From Prorocentrum cordatum (Eukaryota; Sar; Dinophyceae; Prorocentrales; Prorocentraceae): a stretch of 64,000 nt of DNA. Positions within the stretch are counted from its first letter, which is position 1, and each line of letters begins with the position of its first letter. The notes beneath the pieces were generated by a model that was not told where the DNA came from, searched no databases, and saw nothing but the letters and a program-made list of their open reading frames with translations. Below are positions 31,848-43,371 of this stretch, in pieces. The position numbers and the translations under genes are program-made. Where the stretch lies: NCBI GenBank assembly GCA_963575745.1, contig CAUYUJ010005670.1, forward strand, positions 15,001 to 79,000, given 5' to 3'.

Positions 31848-34340
31848 TCACACGAAGTGGGCCCCCTGGCCAGGGATTGTCATCTTGCCGCTCTTGGGGG
31901 TTTTCCGTCCCTCCTCGGCGTCCTTCTTCCGTTTCTTCTCCTGCTCTTTCTGCTCCTTTTGCCATGCCTGCTTCTCCTTTTGGGTGTCGGTGGCCCTCTT
32001 CTCCTTTGTGATCTGCAGCATCAGCCGATCTCCGCGCACCAGCGGCACCGCGTTGTGCATGCACGGGACAAGCACGCTGCAGACGCGGAGGGGGGCGGCT
32101 GGCTGGCACTTTGTCATTGTCTGGAACTCGTGCGGTTGAAGTGCAACGTTGAACTTCCAGTGCTCCTGTCCCTGCACTAGCTGGGCTCGGGCAAGTTCTT
32201 CTGGTGTCATCCTCTCAACTCCCCAAAAGAAGTGCAAGGACTCGGTACCTCCGAACTTAAACTGGTACGGATTCTCTTCCTGTTCGGCCTCGCCCTGTGC
32301 AGGCGCCGCTGCTGCGGGGGCCGCCTCGTCGAGCTGCGGACCCACGGGCGCCTCGCCCTGCGCAGCCCCCGCTGCTGCGGAGGCCGCTTCCTGCGGCGCG
32401 GGCTTGAGCTCCAGCTCTGGTAATTTGAAATCAGGTAGTGCCCAATATGTTTCCATTTTCTCGACAGGAGTCGGACGTTTCTCACCGACTAGCACCTCCA
32501 CTGCCCGCGGATTGCTCGAGACTTTCGGGAAAATCTTCGCGGTGGGGCAGCAAGGGAAGAGCATCAGTTTCCCCTCGGCGATGTCCCCAGTAGCCACCAC
32601 ATGGACACTCTTGGCTTGAACGTCATATTGCATCTGGACGGGTTGGGCGCAAGTGTCCGCGTGACGATGGAAGCCAGTCATGACTTCCGCGATGCTTGCT
32701 TGGTGCCACCTGTCTGTGTCGAGATTGCCAGACGGAGCCGAAGCGTGCCACGATTTCACTGGGACCACCATCAGGCTGTTCACGGGCTTGGACACTTCAG
32801 ACATCTGCCTGTTCAGAGGCTTGTCTTCTTCGTTGAACTCTATCAATACTGGCTGCGGGCGAGAGCCCTCGCCACCTCCGCCGCTGCGAGGGCCAGCGGG
32901 TTTCTCGGGGGCCGCGGGCAACTTGTCGGTCCACGGCGCAGGAGGGAGCGGGAACTCTTTCTGTGCGTTCTTTTCCATTTTCTGCCAGGCCTCGCGTACT
33001 TCAGCATAGTACGGACGCACTGTCTCGCACACGGCCTCCACAACTGCCTCCAGACGAGGTTTGTTAGCCTTCGCCCTTACGTACGCCTGGTAGAAGGTGT
33101 CCGTCGCAGTCAGAACCGCCCCCGCGGTCAAAATCGCGCTCTTCTCCTCCCCGTGGGCCTCCGCTGCTGCGGGGGCCAATATGCGACGGACATACCCCAA
33201 CAAAGAATTGAGCTCCTGTATCCGACTGTTGCCCTCGCTGTGTCCCCAAGCCGTTTCCGGCGCGGGGCATTGTCCGCACCTCGGCTCTTGCGAGTACGCC
33301 CTCATGACAAGGGCTACCTTCACATGGGGACAATCTATGGGGAGTTGGTTGAGAACGCCCCAGGTGGCCGGTGCCAGGGAGCGTATTTTGTGATCCACCC
33401 AACGTCGATCATAATCTAGAATTTGCGGTATGAGCTGCCCTGATGCGGCCCCCACGTTGATGACGAAAGTAAACATGTCCTCGAACCATTTGGCCTTGGC
33501 GTACTCGGGATGTCGTTGCGCGCAAGCCTTGAGAACAGTTTCGTACGAGATATTCACGGGGTGTCCTGTCTCAGATCCGCACGATGCTTTCTTGCCCGCC
33601 GCTGCTGCGGTGGCGACGAAATCAGCGACGGACGTCAGGACCTCGATTTCGTGAGAGGTCACACCTTTTCCCTGTGGGTCGTTCAGGGCCGCGGAAATGA
33701 TCGCGGGGCCTTGCGCGAAGACGGCATCGAAGTGAATTTCCCACGAGAGCACCTCGCAAAGCAAACCGTTATCGAGCACGTCCATGAGTTCTGTGAACTT
33801 CGGTGCGCGACGCATTTTTGGGATATCCCAGGAGCCACCTGTACCTGTCTGGAACTCCTCCAAACCACATCCTTTGTGGTCTTCGGGAATGACCCACACT
33901 GCGCCGTGCTTGAGGCTCAGCAGACCAAGGGTTAGGGTGCAGTGGCTCAGCGCCCCGTAGTTGAACGTTGACAAGCTTGTGTACGCCGAGCGTAGAGCCT
34001 CCACGGACTCCGTTTTCTGCAAGTTGTGGTCCGCGTGCGCCGTGTACGGCCTGCCATGGAGGCGCTCGTAATCGGCCTTCTTCCCCGCAGGGAGTTCCTG
34101 AACAACCACTGCTTCGTGCTGCGCCTCGTTCAAGAGGAACCTGTCTTTCAGAATGCCACACAGGAGATTAACCACTCTGGCAGCGGAGGGGCACGTCCCA
34201 CCTCTGTTCTGCGGGTGGACGCAGATATCCTCCAAGGAAATTTTGGCCTTCAACCGCTGGCCCTCGGAGTCCTTCAAGGCATAGCGGCTGCGCAACGTGG
34301 CGGCATCATTCAGGGGGCCTGACTTGATGTCCTCGGACAT
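31848..34340 (-). CDS. Unknown 830-residue transposon protein, intact
   Basis: A single uninterrupted frame from ATG at 34340 (MSEDIKSGPLNDAATLRSRY) to a stop at 31848. No family was recognised. The first 450 residues look globular and mixed (for example CVHPQNRGGTCPSAARVVNL and HGAVWVIPEDHKGCGLEEF). A Pro-rich linker follows near residue 480. Ala-rich links near residue 650 come from hairpin repeats (ASAAAGAAQGEAP). The end is a Lys/Glu-rich coiled segment (KQAWQKEQKEQEKKRKKDAE). It is the longest intact frame in the transposon, so it is probably under selection or recently active. A 90-bp fragment of it recurs at 39830-39925. Confidence 0.8.
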   Translation of the reverse strand: MSEDIKSGPLNDAATLRSRYALKDSEGQRLKAKISLEDICVHPQNRGGTCPSAARVVNLLCGILKDRFLLNEAQHEAVVVQELPAGKKADYERLHGRPYTAHADHNLQKTESVEALRSAYTSLSTFNYGALSHCTLTLGLLSLKHGAVWVIPEDHKGCGLEEFQTGTGGSWDIPKMRRAPKFTELMDVLDNGLLCEVLSWEIHFDAVFAQGPAIISAALNDPQGKGVTSHEIEVLTSVADFVATAAAAGKKASCGSETGHPVNISYETVLKACAQRHPEYAKAKWFEDMFTFVINVGAASGQLIPQILDYDRRWVDHKIRSLAPATWGVLNQLPIDCPHVKVALVMRAYSQEPRCGQCPAPETAWGHSEGNSRIQELNSLLGYVRRILAPAAAEAHGEEKSAILTAGAVLTATDTFYQAYVRAKANKPRLEAVVEAVCETVRPYYAEVREAWQKMEKNAQKEFPLPPAPWTDKLPAAPEKPAGPRSGGGGEGSRPQPVLIEFNEEDKPLNRQMSEVSKPVNSLMVVPVKSWHASAPSGNLDTDRWHQASIAEVMTGFHRHADTCAQPVQMQYDVQAKSVHVVATGDIAEGKLMLFPCCPTAKIFPKVSSNPRAVEVLVGEKRPTPVEKMETYWALPDFKLPELELKPAPQEAASAAAGAAQGEAPVGPQLDEAAPAAAAPAQGEAEQEENPYQFKFGGTESLHFFWGVERMTPEELARAQLVQGQEHWKFNVALQPHEFQTMTKCQPAAPLRVCSVLVPCMHNAVPLVRGDRLMLQITKEKRATDTQKEKQAWQKEQKEQEKKRKKDAEEGRKTPKSGKMTIPGQGAHFV

Positions 34341-35158
<818 letters not shown>

Positions 35159-35689
35159 TCATCCTGAGGACCGTACAGTCAACCATCTGGGGGCACTGTC
35201 GTGTTCATCCGCCCCGTAATTACATCCGAAGGGGGTCGACGCCTTCTTGCCAGGAGCTGCCGACTGGCGGCTCTTGGACCCTAGTTTGTACCAGTTGCCC
35301 CAATGGTCGCGGTACCAAAGTGCCTGATCGAATGGATCGTCATCTTCCAAACCTGTCCTCCGAGCAGTCTTCTCATCCCACAACCCACCACGCTCCAAGA
35401 CAGCAGCCCCCGCTGCTGCGAGGGCTACAGCAGCCCCCGCTACTGCGAGGGTTTCTTTCTTGGAGCTCGCCTTGCGCCGAGCTAGCGGCCGCGCGGCCGC
35501 CTTCGCCGACGCTGCCGTGGGTCGAGCCGCAGCCCCAGCGCGTTTGCTCGAATGAGGTCTGTGATCCGGTTTCCGAAAAGCCCTCTTCTCGCCGACGCGG
35601 CATCGTCCCGTCCTTGTGTCGGGTTTCCTATTCCTCTTCTCGCCGATGCGGCATCGCCCGATCCTTGCGCCAGGCTTCCTAACCTTCAT
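35159..35689 (-). CDS. Unknown small basic transposon protein
   Basis: ATG at 35689 gives 176 residues. The start has two similar blocks (GRCRIGEKRNRKPDTRT and GRCRVGEKRAFRKPD). An Ala/Lys/Arg-rich part with hairpin-coded Ala runs follows, then a compact end with DDDPFDQALWYRDHWGNWYK. The open frame extends upstream through the GGGACC repeat to 36064, but that part is low complexity, so the start at MKVRKPG is preferred. No family recognised; nucleic-acid binding is possible from the charge only. Confidence 0.5.
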   Translation of the reverse strand: MKVRKPGARIGRCRIGEKRNRKPDTRTGRCRVGEKRAFRKPDHRPHSSKRAGAAARPTAASAKAAARPLARRKASSKKETLAVAGAAVALAAAGAAVLERGGLWDEKTARRTGLEDDDPFDQALWYRDHWGNWYKLGSKSRQSAAPGKKASTPFGCNYGADEHDSAPRWLTVRSSG

Positions 35690-36288
35690 GGCTGGCGATC
35701 TCGAACCCAAACGGCACGGCAGAGATCGGGGGCGGGACAAAGAACTGACACATGGAGCGGGGCCGGGACCGGGAGCCCGGGACCGGGACCAGCACCGACA
35801 CCGGGACCGGGACCGGGACCAGCACCCCCGTTCCCGGTCCCGGTCCCGGTCCCGGCCCCGGCCCCGGTCCCGGTCCCGGTCCCGTGGTCGGTTCTGCTGC
35901 TCGTCCTGGGCCCCCCGTCCCTGTCCCGCCCCCGCTCCCGGTCCCGCTCTCCCCCTGGTCCCGGTCCCGGTCCCGGTGTCGGTCCTGGTCCCTGCAGGAC
36001 CCCTCCTCCTCCTCCTCCTCCTCCTCCTCTTGCTCGTCCACCTTTCCCCCCCAGCGAAAAGCAAACGACGACGACGAGCACGACGACAACGACCACGATT
36101 TCTTCAGCCGCTCAATGCGAGCGCCTGCCTCCTCGCGCGCGCGCGCGCCGAGCCCGCGCCTCAGATCTCTTATGATAACCCCCGCTGCTGCGGAGACCAC
36201 CCCCGCTGCTGCGGAGGTCTCCGCAGCCGCGCGCCGTCAGCTGGAGTCGCTTGAAGGGCTGCGGCGCCGCGACAATGCCTCGAACGCG
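35690..36288. repeat. GGGACC/GGTCCC hexamer repeat and hairpin pair
   Basis: About 35755-35995 consists of GGGACC units that switch to GGTCCC part-way, so the tract can fold on itself. Two hairpins follow at 36180 and 36202. Arg-Asp and Pro-Gly frames over it are artefacts. Confidence 0.75.
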
Positions 36289-38851
36289 TCACTGTTGAAC
36301 GCAAACGTGTCCGCAGGAAGCGGCGACTCCCTGGAGAGGAGCTGCGGCGGGGGAGGCTGCGGCGGCGGCCTCGGGGCGAGCGGCGCTGCCAGAGGGCGGG
36401 GCGTCTGCGACTCTCTTGGCAGGAGCCGCTTCGGCGGAGGGCGCGGCGGCTGGCTCGGGGCGAGCCGCGGTGGCGTAGGGTGCGGTGTCTCCTCCAGCGG
36501 GGGGGGCCCGCGGCGTCCTCCTCCACGCGGGGGAGATGGCGGTGGTGGTGGCATCATTGGCGGCATGCCTGGCGGACGGCATATCTGGCCTGGGAGGAGC
36601 GGGCGCCATGCCCTCGGCCTCAGCATCACCTGACCTGCGTGGGGTGGGTGCGCGGGCGGCGTGGGCAGGAACCGCCCTGCCCGCGCCGCCCTGCGGTCGC
36701 CGCCCTCCACCTGCCCACTGCGTCTGGAGCGGCTGCGCCCCCTCTGCCCCTGCCCTCTGCGTCTGGAGCGGCTGCGCCCCCGCTGCTGCGAGGGCACTCT
36801 CCTCATTCGGTCTTTGCTCCTCTGCTCCCGCTTTCTGCGTGTGGAACGGCTGTTCCCCCCGCTGCTGCGAGGGCTTCGTCCTCTTTGGGGTTCTGCTCCT
36901 GATATCTTTCTTCTTGTTATTCTTCTTCTTCTTGTTTTTCTTCATCTTCTCCTTCTCCTTCTTCTCCTCCCTCTCACCTCTGTCAGGGTTGCTCTGTTCG
37001 TCCTGGGGCGGCGCGGGGCTGCAGAGGTCGACGGCGTCGCGCCCGTCGCCCTCAAGCTCCTCCTGGGCTCCGTGCGCCCCCGCTGCTGCGGAGGCTGCTG
37101 CTTCAGATTCTGTCTCCGCCTCCTCCTGGTCTCCGTGCGCCTCCGCTGCTGCTGAGGCTGTTGCTTCGGGTTCTGTCTCCGCCCACTCTCCCCGCTGTTT
37201 TTCCCACTTGGCTTCCCGCTTCCGATCCTTCTTCCTGGCCGCGGCGCCTTTGCCAGACTTCCTGTTCTTGGCTTCTATAAAAACGAACAATGTGTGGCAA
37301 TGTTCCGTGAGGCGGTTCGCATCCTGGGCCTTGTGGATCACCCTGTGCAAGTGCGGCCAGTCATATGTATCCTGCTCCTTGCGCTCCGCGTCCGTGTGCC
37401 TGACCCAGGTCGGACGCGCCGCCCAATCCAACTGGCGGTGCTGCAGGCTGGTGAGGAGCCCCCGCTGCTGCGGAGGCTGGGAAACCTGATTCAACCAGTG
37501 CGGCAGATCAGGCTGCCCGCCCGCAGGGCACTCGCGAACCTGAGCGGGGCCAAGAATCACGATGTAGCGCGCGCGGGCGCGTCACGTGATAGCCTTTTGT
37601 CGGACGCCGCAAAGCCAAGCCGAGCACGCCTGTGCCAGACGCGCCGCAACTTCTGAGCAGCTCCGAAAGATCCTCCCTGTCTGCGTCGAAGATCCCAGCG
37701 AGAATACGCACTCGGTGCCACAACGCCAAGTTCCGCAGCCCGTTGCGGAAGTTTTCGGGCCACGGGTGTCCCGCGAGGCTCGTCTGGTGTCGGAAGAACA
37801 CGCCCCCCGCTGCTATGGAGAGTTTGCCTTCCTTTGCTTTCGGATTGTGAGCCACCGCTGCCAGGGTCACCGACCAGGCCTGAACCAGGAACTTCCCGTG
37901 GCAGTGCCAGCGAAGCACCTCGCACTGCTCGACGCGCTCGGGAACCCAGAGGAGAGCCCCGACGCACTCGCGCGCGACCTCCCCGTGGAAGCCACTTTGG
38001 CGGATGAGATCGTCGAGATGTTGCTTCCGCCGATCGCGATTGATGCGCGCGCCAGGCTCGAAGGAGACTAAGGCGACCCCTTCGCGCCTGTCCCTGACAG
38101 CTGCGACCCAATCCGACAGGGGGGCGCCCGCGCGCAGGACGAGGGAAGCAAAGGCCAGATTCACGCGCGCCTCTGTCTGCCCCTCCTGCACCTGGTCTTC
38201 GTCGTCGTACAGCAGGGGCACAAGAGGCTTGGAATGGCTCGGGCCGCGCTCTTCCGATGGGAAGTGCGGGCGGCCTTCCTCTGGGAAGCCCTCTTGGACA
38301 GGAAGCGCTGGCGACCGAGCCCTCGAAGTCAAGGCGAGAGTCTTGATCACGCGGGCCCCCGCTGCTGCGGAGGAGCTTTCACGCAGTTTGCGTGCTGCGA
38401 TCAGAGCCTGCCGTTGTCGCCAATTAGTCGTGCAGGGAGATCTCGGTCTCGGGTCATCGGAGCGGGTGGCGTTCTGTCCAGGCTCGATTGCCACTGCGGC
38501 GGCGCCTGGCTCCACGGATGCCCCCGCTGCTGCGGAAGCCGCCTCCTTAGCCGTTGTGACTGCAAGGCGGTTGGCGGCGGCCGTTAACTTCCGCGCCTCT
38601 TCGATCCGGCCATTCTCCATCATTTCCTGAGCAACCAGCAGGCTCTGCGAAGCGCTTTCCTGGGCACCAGACATCGACGAAAGCAGTGGCCGAAGTTTCG
38701 TTGCAACCTCCCCCCCCGCTGCTGCGGGGGCCGGTGCTGGATCTGCCATTCCATGCGGAACTGCATCAGGGGCCTCCTCTGGCAGCCCCCGCTGCTGCGG
38801 AGACTTCGGCAGAGGTTCCTGCGCGGCTCCAGTCGCGCCAGGCTGCTCCAT
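36289..38851 (-). CDS. Unknown large transposon protein, frame broken once
   Basis: ATG at 38851 (MEQPGATGAAQEPLPK) opens a frame ending at 37508; the frame is open further back, so an earlier start or exon is possible. The middle is globular: RVNLAFASLVLRAGAPLSDW, GFHGEVARECVGALLWVPE, and ILAGIFDADREDLSELL. Near 37570, in a CG-rich run, coding passes to the frame RYIVILGPAQVRECPAGGQ, which continues to 36289. The second part has a Lys-rich stretch (EKEKMKKNKKKKNNKKK) and Ala/Gln repeats such as AQPLQTQ. Several hairpins are read through as PQQRG or AAAGA. No family was recognised. Confidence 0.55.
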
Positions 38852-39800
38852 GCCCCGGGCCGCTCCCGTCGCGGAGGCGGGCGGGCGCGGCGGGGGGCAG
38901 ACCTGCAACGGCTGCGGATTCACTTTATCGCAATGCCATCCCTCCCTGCGCTCAAATGACTTTTCCCCTTGCGCCAGTCTGCTGCTCCCACTTCTGAACT
39001 ACCTCATCCCTTCTACCTCTGCCTGCTCCCTCCTCTTCCTGTTCAGTCCTCCCTCCTCCCTCCACCGCGCTCATTTCTCCTTGCTCCCTTCTCTGCTCCT
39101 CCTACGTGGGGCGTTTCACGACAACGACGACGACGACGACGCCGACGAGAACGATGACCACGGCGGCGACAACGAGGGCAACGACGACCACGACGACGAC
39201 GACGAGGGCGATGACCACGACGGCTACCAGCGACGACGACTAGCGACGACGACGATCGACGACGACGACGCCGACCACGACGACGACGGCGAGGACGACA
39301 ACGAGCGACGACGACGACGACAGTCGACGCCGACGAGGAACGACGACGACGAACGAGGACGACGATTACGACGACGAGATGACGAAGGATCGAAGATCGA
39401 ACCTCGAAGTGCGAAGCTTCGAAATTCAAACTTCGATCTTCGAACTCCGAACTTCCAGCTTCTAACTGCGAACGTCGCTGGGGTGCCAGGGATGGACTGG
39501 GATGGAGGGAAAATGGGAAGGAAAAGCGAGGAAGCGGGAGAGGAAGTTGGAGGAGAACGAACAGGCGTGGAGCGACGAGGAACGGGCGGCGAGGAGCCGA
39601 CGTTGAGGGCGGCGGGATGGGGGGACAGGGAGGAGAGGGGAGACTTCAAAACGAAAATCGCGCCACGGCGCCTGCGCGCGCGCCCCCGATCTCGGCGGCC
39701 GACGCGCGCGCCCCTGCAGAAATGCAACGCGCCCTTCATTCAAGCCCCGCTGCTGCGGCGCCACCTACTCCACAACCAAATCGTCTGGGGAGCTGTTCGG
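38770..39800. repeat. First copy of a ~1-kb duplicated block with (ACG)n
   Basis: The block from GGCAGCCCCCGCTGCTGCGG to the GTCTGGGGAG segment near 39790 is repeated at 40670-41640 with few changes. It contains an ACGACG-rich tract (39118-39380) and a TTCGAA-rich segment (39390-39475). Both copies begin in a hairpin. Confidence 0.85.
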
Positions 39801-39829
39801 ACCCCAAACTACTAGTTCTTCAGCCACTC

Positions 39830-40180
39830 GGCTCTGGCGAGTCCGCCCTCATGACAAGGGCAACCTTCACATGGGGACACTCAATGGGGTGTTGATTGAG
39901 AACGCCCCATGTGGCTGGTGGCAGGAACGGACGAGGGGGGGCGGATAGAGGAGCAGGACGAGCACTGGCAGGGGATATGCACCAGGAGAGAGATCTCATG
40001 GAGGAAGAGGAGGGGAGGGGGCGAGAGCCACTCATAATTAAGCGCACGCAGGCCCACGCGCGTGCTCCATTTCTCAGCGACCGCCGCGCCGCCATGAGAA
40101 CTGCCGTACCACCGCCACTACTGCGGCGGATGCGTGACCTCCCCCATCCCTGTCCTGCGCTGTTTCTGCTGCCGCCCTCC
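39830..40180 (-). pseudogene. Fragments copied from the 830-residue gene and from 31.5 kb
   Basis: 39830-39925 (minus strand) encodes ATWGVLNQHPIECPHVKVAL, matching ATWGVLNQLPIDCPHVKVAL of the 830-residue protein. Directly next to it, 39945-40180 matches 31490-31700. Two fragments from separate places are thus joined here. Confidence 0.75.
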
Positions 40181-40344
40181 CCCCTTCCAGCCAAGCTCGG
40201 GTTTCATGCTCGGAGACGGGCGCGGCTGGCGGCTCTTAGTGCGGGTGCGCGTGCTGCCTCCAACTCCTCATCCCCCTCCTCCTCTCCTCACCCCCCCTCC
40301 TCTTCCTCCTCATCCTCCTCTATCGGCCCAGCTCCGATCGCCGC

Positions 40345-40644
40345 TCAGCTCTCCTGGTGCGGCTGGCGGCAAAAGTACCGAATATTGCCTGGGATGTTCT
40401 TCGCCGTCTTCTTCGACATCACAAGCATCATCTTGCCCTTCTCCTCGGTGCGGCGCGCCTCCTCCATCATCTGCCGCGCCTGGTCGACGAGCATCTGGCC
40501 CTTCACCCCGACGGCGCGCGCATGGCGGCAACGATTGCGCCACTGGAGAAACCGCACCACCATGGTCGCCCAGTGCCAAACACTGCCCTCCGTCGTGATG
40601 AGCTCGAAGTCATCGGCGTCGTACTTGCCCGCGATGCTCGCCAT
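40345..40644 (-). CDS. Unknown 99-residue transposon protein
   Basis: ATG at 40644 gives 99 residues from MASIAGKYDADDFELI. The part WHWATMVVRFLQWRNRC could lie along a membrane but is short. A helical region with MLVDQARQMMEEARRTEE and a basic end (MSKKTAKNIPGNIRYFC) follow. No family recognised. It lies between the two copies of the duplicated block, same strand as the other cargo. Confidence 0.5.
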   Translation of the reverse strand: MASIAGKYDADDFELITTEGSVWHWATMVVRFLQWRNRCRHARAVGVKGQMLVDQARQMMEEARRTEEKGKMMLVMSKKTAKNIPGNIRYFCRQPHQES

Positions 40645-40669
40645 AGCGGCGCAAAAACCGCGAAGGAGC

Positions 40670-41640
40670 CTCCTCTGGCAGTCCCCGCTGCTGCGGAGAC
40701 TTCGGCAGAGGCTCCTGCGCGGTTCCGTCGCGGAGGCGGGCGGGCGCGGCGGGAGGCAGACCTGCAACGGCTGCGGCTTCACTTTATCGCATTTCCATCC
40801 CTCCCTGCACTCGCATGGCTTTTCCCATTGCGCCAGTCTGCTGCTCCCACTTCTGAACTACCTCATCCCTTCTACCTCCATCTGCACCCTCCTCTTCCTG
40901 TTCAATCCTCCCTCCTCCCTCCACCGTGCTCATTTCTCCTTGCTCCCTTCTCTGCTCCTCCTACGTGGGGCGTTTCACGACAACGACGACGACGATGACC
41001 ACGACGGCGACAACGAGGGCGACGACGACCACGACGACGACGACGAGGACGATGACCACGACGGCGACCAGCGACGACGACTAGCGACGACAACGACCGA
41101 CGACGACGACGCCGACCACGACGACGACGGCGACGACGACAACGAGCGACGACGACAACGACAATCGACGCCGACGAGGAACGACGACGACGAACGAGGA
41201 CGACGATTACGACGACGAGATGACGAAGGTTCGAAGATCGAACCTCGAAGTGCGAAGCTTCGAAATTCAAACTGCGACCTTCGAACTCCGAACTTCAAAC
41301 TTCGAACTGCGAACTTCGCTGGGGTGCCAGGGATGCAATGGGATGGAGGGAAAAATGGGAAGGAGAGAACGAGGAAGCGGGAGAGGAAATTGGAGGAGAA
41401 CGAACAGGCGTGGAGCGACGAGGAACGGGCGGCGAGGAGCCGACGTTGAGGGCGGCGGGATGGGGGGACAGGGAGGAGAGGGAAGACTTCTTAACGAAGA
41501 TCGCGCCACGGCGCCTGCACGCGCGCTCCCGATCTCGGCGGCCGACGCGCGCGCCCCTGCCGAAATGCGACGCGCCCTTCGTTCGAGCCCCGCTGCTGCT
41601 GCGGAGCCATCTACTCCGCAACCAAATCGTCTGGGGAGTT
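40670..41640. repeat. Second copy of the ~1-kb duplicated block with (ACG)n
   Basis: It matches 38770-39800 in order, including the ACG tract (40978-41215), the TTCGAA-rich segment and the GA-rich segment. The duplication is direct, about 1.9 kb apart. Confidence 0.85.
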
Positions 41641-41654
41641 ATTCGGTCCCAAAA

Positions 41655-42803
41655 CTACTGTTTGCCACCCGCTGCTGCGGACGCCGAGGGCCTGGTGCTG
41701 GGCGCCGCGGCCCCGCTGCTGCGGGGCCCCTGAGAGGGCGTCGGCCTCCCCTTCTTCTCTCTGGCGGCGTCGAACTTGACCTTGCGCTCCACGCCGAGGT
41801 CCTTGTACCAGCGAAAAGTTCCTGACCCGTCGCTCCCGCCCAAACCCGCGGCTGGTGGCCTCACCGTGTCCGCGTGGGGGACGAGGGGCAGAGCTTCGGC
41901 CTTCCTGTCGCCCCAGTGCGGGTGTAAACGGACGCCTGTCCCGTCGTCGCGGTGCAACACGAAATCCCACATCGGCAGCTTCACTTTCACCCGCTGCCCC
42001 GCGAACTTTCGCGCGCGCACAATACTCTGACGCATGTGGTCGTAGCTGTTTGGCCGGACTTCGAGGGGGCAGCCGATCAGAGCCCCGCTGCTGCGGGGCC
42101 CCTCCACGACCTCCCTGATATCTCCCCCCCTGAGCGTCGCCACCATCTCTTGCCACCGCCAAGGGACTTCCTCGTCGCTTTTGAAACCAAAGCTCGTCCT
42201 CGCACCGTGGTCGCAAACAGCGACCATGGTGGGCTCCGCATTGTCAAACCACTTGGCTTCTGACTCGAACGGGGCAGTTGGGTCTTCATCCAGATGGCGC
42301 CACCATTTCAACGCTTGATTGTGTTGCTGAAACGAAGTGCCGAGCCTCTCTTCATAACTCAAAAAATAATTAAAATCAAACTTCTCAAAATCCTGGGTCC
42401 CGCGCGCCGCCGCCGCTGCGGTGGCGCGGGGCCCCTGCGCCGCAGGCGCGGCTCGGGATCCCGACCCCTCTCCTGAAACTGTGTTCCCAGGTTCTGGTAC
42501 GTTTCGGAGGGCAGCCCTCACGAAATTGTCGAATTCGGGCATGCCGAGACCAGGGGCGCGGGGGCTCACAACGCCAAGCGCGGCGAAGCGAGACGGCCGT
42601 TGAGGCGAGACCGCCGCCGCTGCTGCGGCGGCAGGGCCATCGCGCCATTTGGCGTCCTCCGTTGGCGTGTGCCCGTCTTGTCGCCAGTCTCTCCAACCCC
42701 TCGCTGACCAATCATGGCCGTCCTCCCAGCCACGCCAGCCGCTGCTGCGGCTATCCCACCACCCTCCCGCGCCATCCCATGTGTATCCGCCTGCATCGCC
42801 CAT
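41655..42803 (-). CDS. Unknown 382-residue transposon protein, intact
   Basis: ATG at 42803 opens MGDAGGYTWDGAGGWWDSRS, a Trp/Gly-rich start. The upstream part of the frame is Phe/Ser-rich and not convincing, so this ATG is preferred. The middle is globular (FDFNYFLSYEERLGTSFQQH, WFDNAEPTMVAVCDHGARTS, VKVKLPMWDFVLHRDDGTGV) and the end is basic with hairpin-coded linkers (QGPRSSGAAAP). Four or five hairpins are read through in frame. No family recognised. It is the first minus-strand gene from the right end of the transposon. Confidence 0.65.
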   Translation of the reverse strand: MGDAGGYTWDGAGGWWDSRSSGWRGWEDGHDWSARGWRDWRQDGHTPTEDAKWRDGPAAAAAAAVSPQRPSRFAALGVVSPRAPGLGMPEFDNFVRAALRNVPEPGNTVSGEGSGSRAAPAAQGPRATAAAAARGTQDFEKFDFNYFLSYEERLGTSFQQHNQALKWWRHLDEDPTAPFESEAKWFDNAEPTMVAVCDHGARTSFGFKSDEEVPWRWQEMVATLRGGDIREVVEGPRSSGALIGCPLEVRPNSYDHMRQSIVRARKFAGQRVKVKLPMWDFVLHRDDGTGVRLHPHWGDRKAEALPLVPHADTVRPPAAGLGGSDGSGTFRWYKDLGVERKVKFDAAREKKGRPTPSQGPRSSGAAAPSTRPSASAAAGGKQ

Positions 42804-43229
42804 TGCAAGACGATGGCGCAGGCGCGCGTTAGGCCGCGACGGGCCCAGCTGCACCGGTGCTCGCGGGCGATCCCACGGGCGCGGGATGGTTTGAGCATAG
42901 CGGCGGCGGACGACGCGACGTGATTGGACGGCGGAGAACTTGAAAGGAAGGGGGGTTGGAAACGAATGAACGAAGTGGACGAAGAGCGGAAATCGAACCA
43001 GAGGGGAGGCGAAAAAAGAGCGGAAAAGAATAAGGACATGCAGACGAAGGAGAGTGACGAGGTAGATGGCGGGCCAGAACGGCAACGGAGGATAATGTGG
43101 TGGAAATTGTGAAAAGGACGCATGGAAAAACACGACGAGGATCACAGACGCAAAGATGATGAGCGCAGTGGTAGCATGACATATCCGAAATCAAGAAGCA
43201 GGATGACGAGGAACGGGGTGACGAGCAAC
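42804..43229. other. Transposon right-end spacer
   Basis: No supported gene; no further hairpin seen after 42755. It should contain the promoter of the minus-strand gene at 42803, not recognised. Confidence 0.4.
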
Positions 43230-43341
43230 TCTGTCGCAGAGAGCCTCCGAACGCACCCCCTCTGTCACAGAGGGCCTCCGAACGCGCCCCCTCTGTCACA
43301 AAGGGCCTCCGAAAAACACCCCCTCTGTCACAGAGGGCCTC
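43230..43341. repeat. Right subterminal palindromes
   Basis: Three CCCTCTGTCACARAGGG palindromes plus one weaker copy, at 31-35 bp spacing, each followed by CCTCCGA or CCTCAA, end directly at the right inverted repeat. They mirror the array at 19143-19235. Confidence 0.85.
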
Positions 43342-43371
43342 AATGATCACTTTAATGCGGCTTCTGGATTA
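43342..43371 (-). repeat. Right terminal inverted repeat with TA
   Basis: 28 bp identical to the reverse complement of 19107-19134, then TA at 43370-43371. Right next to it lies AGGAAGTCTCAGGCAAAACG, a form of the satellite core motif. Confidence 0.9.

Noticed and set aside
35690-36064. N-terminal extension of the 176-residue protein
   Set aside because: It is a direct reading of the GGGACC hexamer repeat; the downstream ATG at 35689 begins the non-repetitive part.
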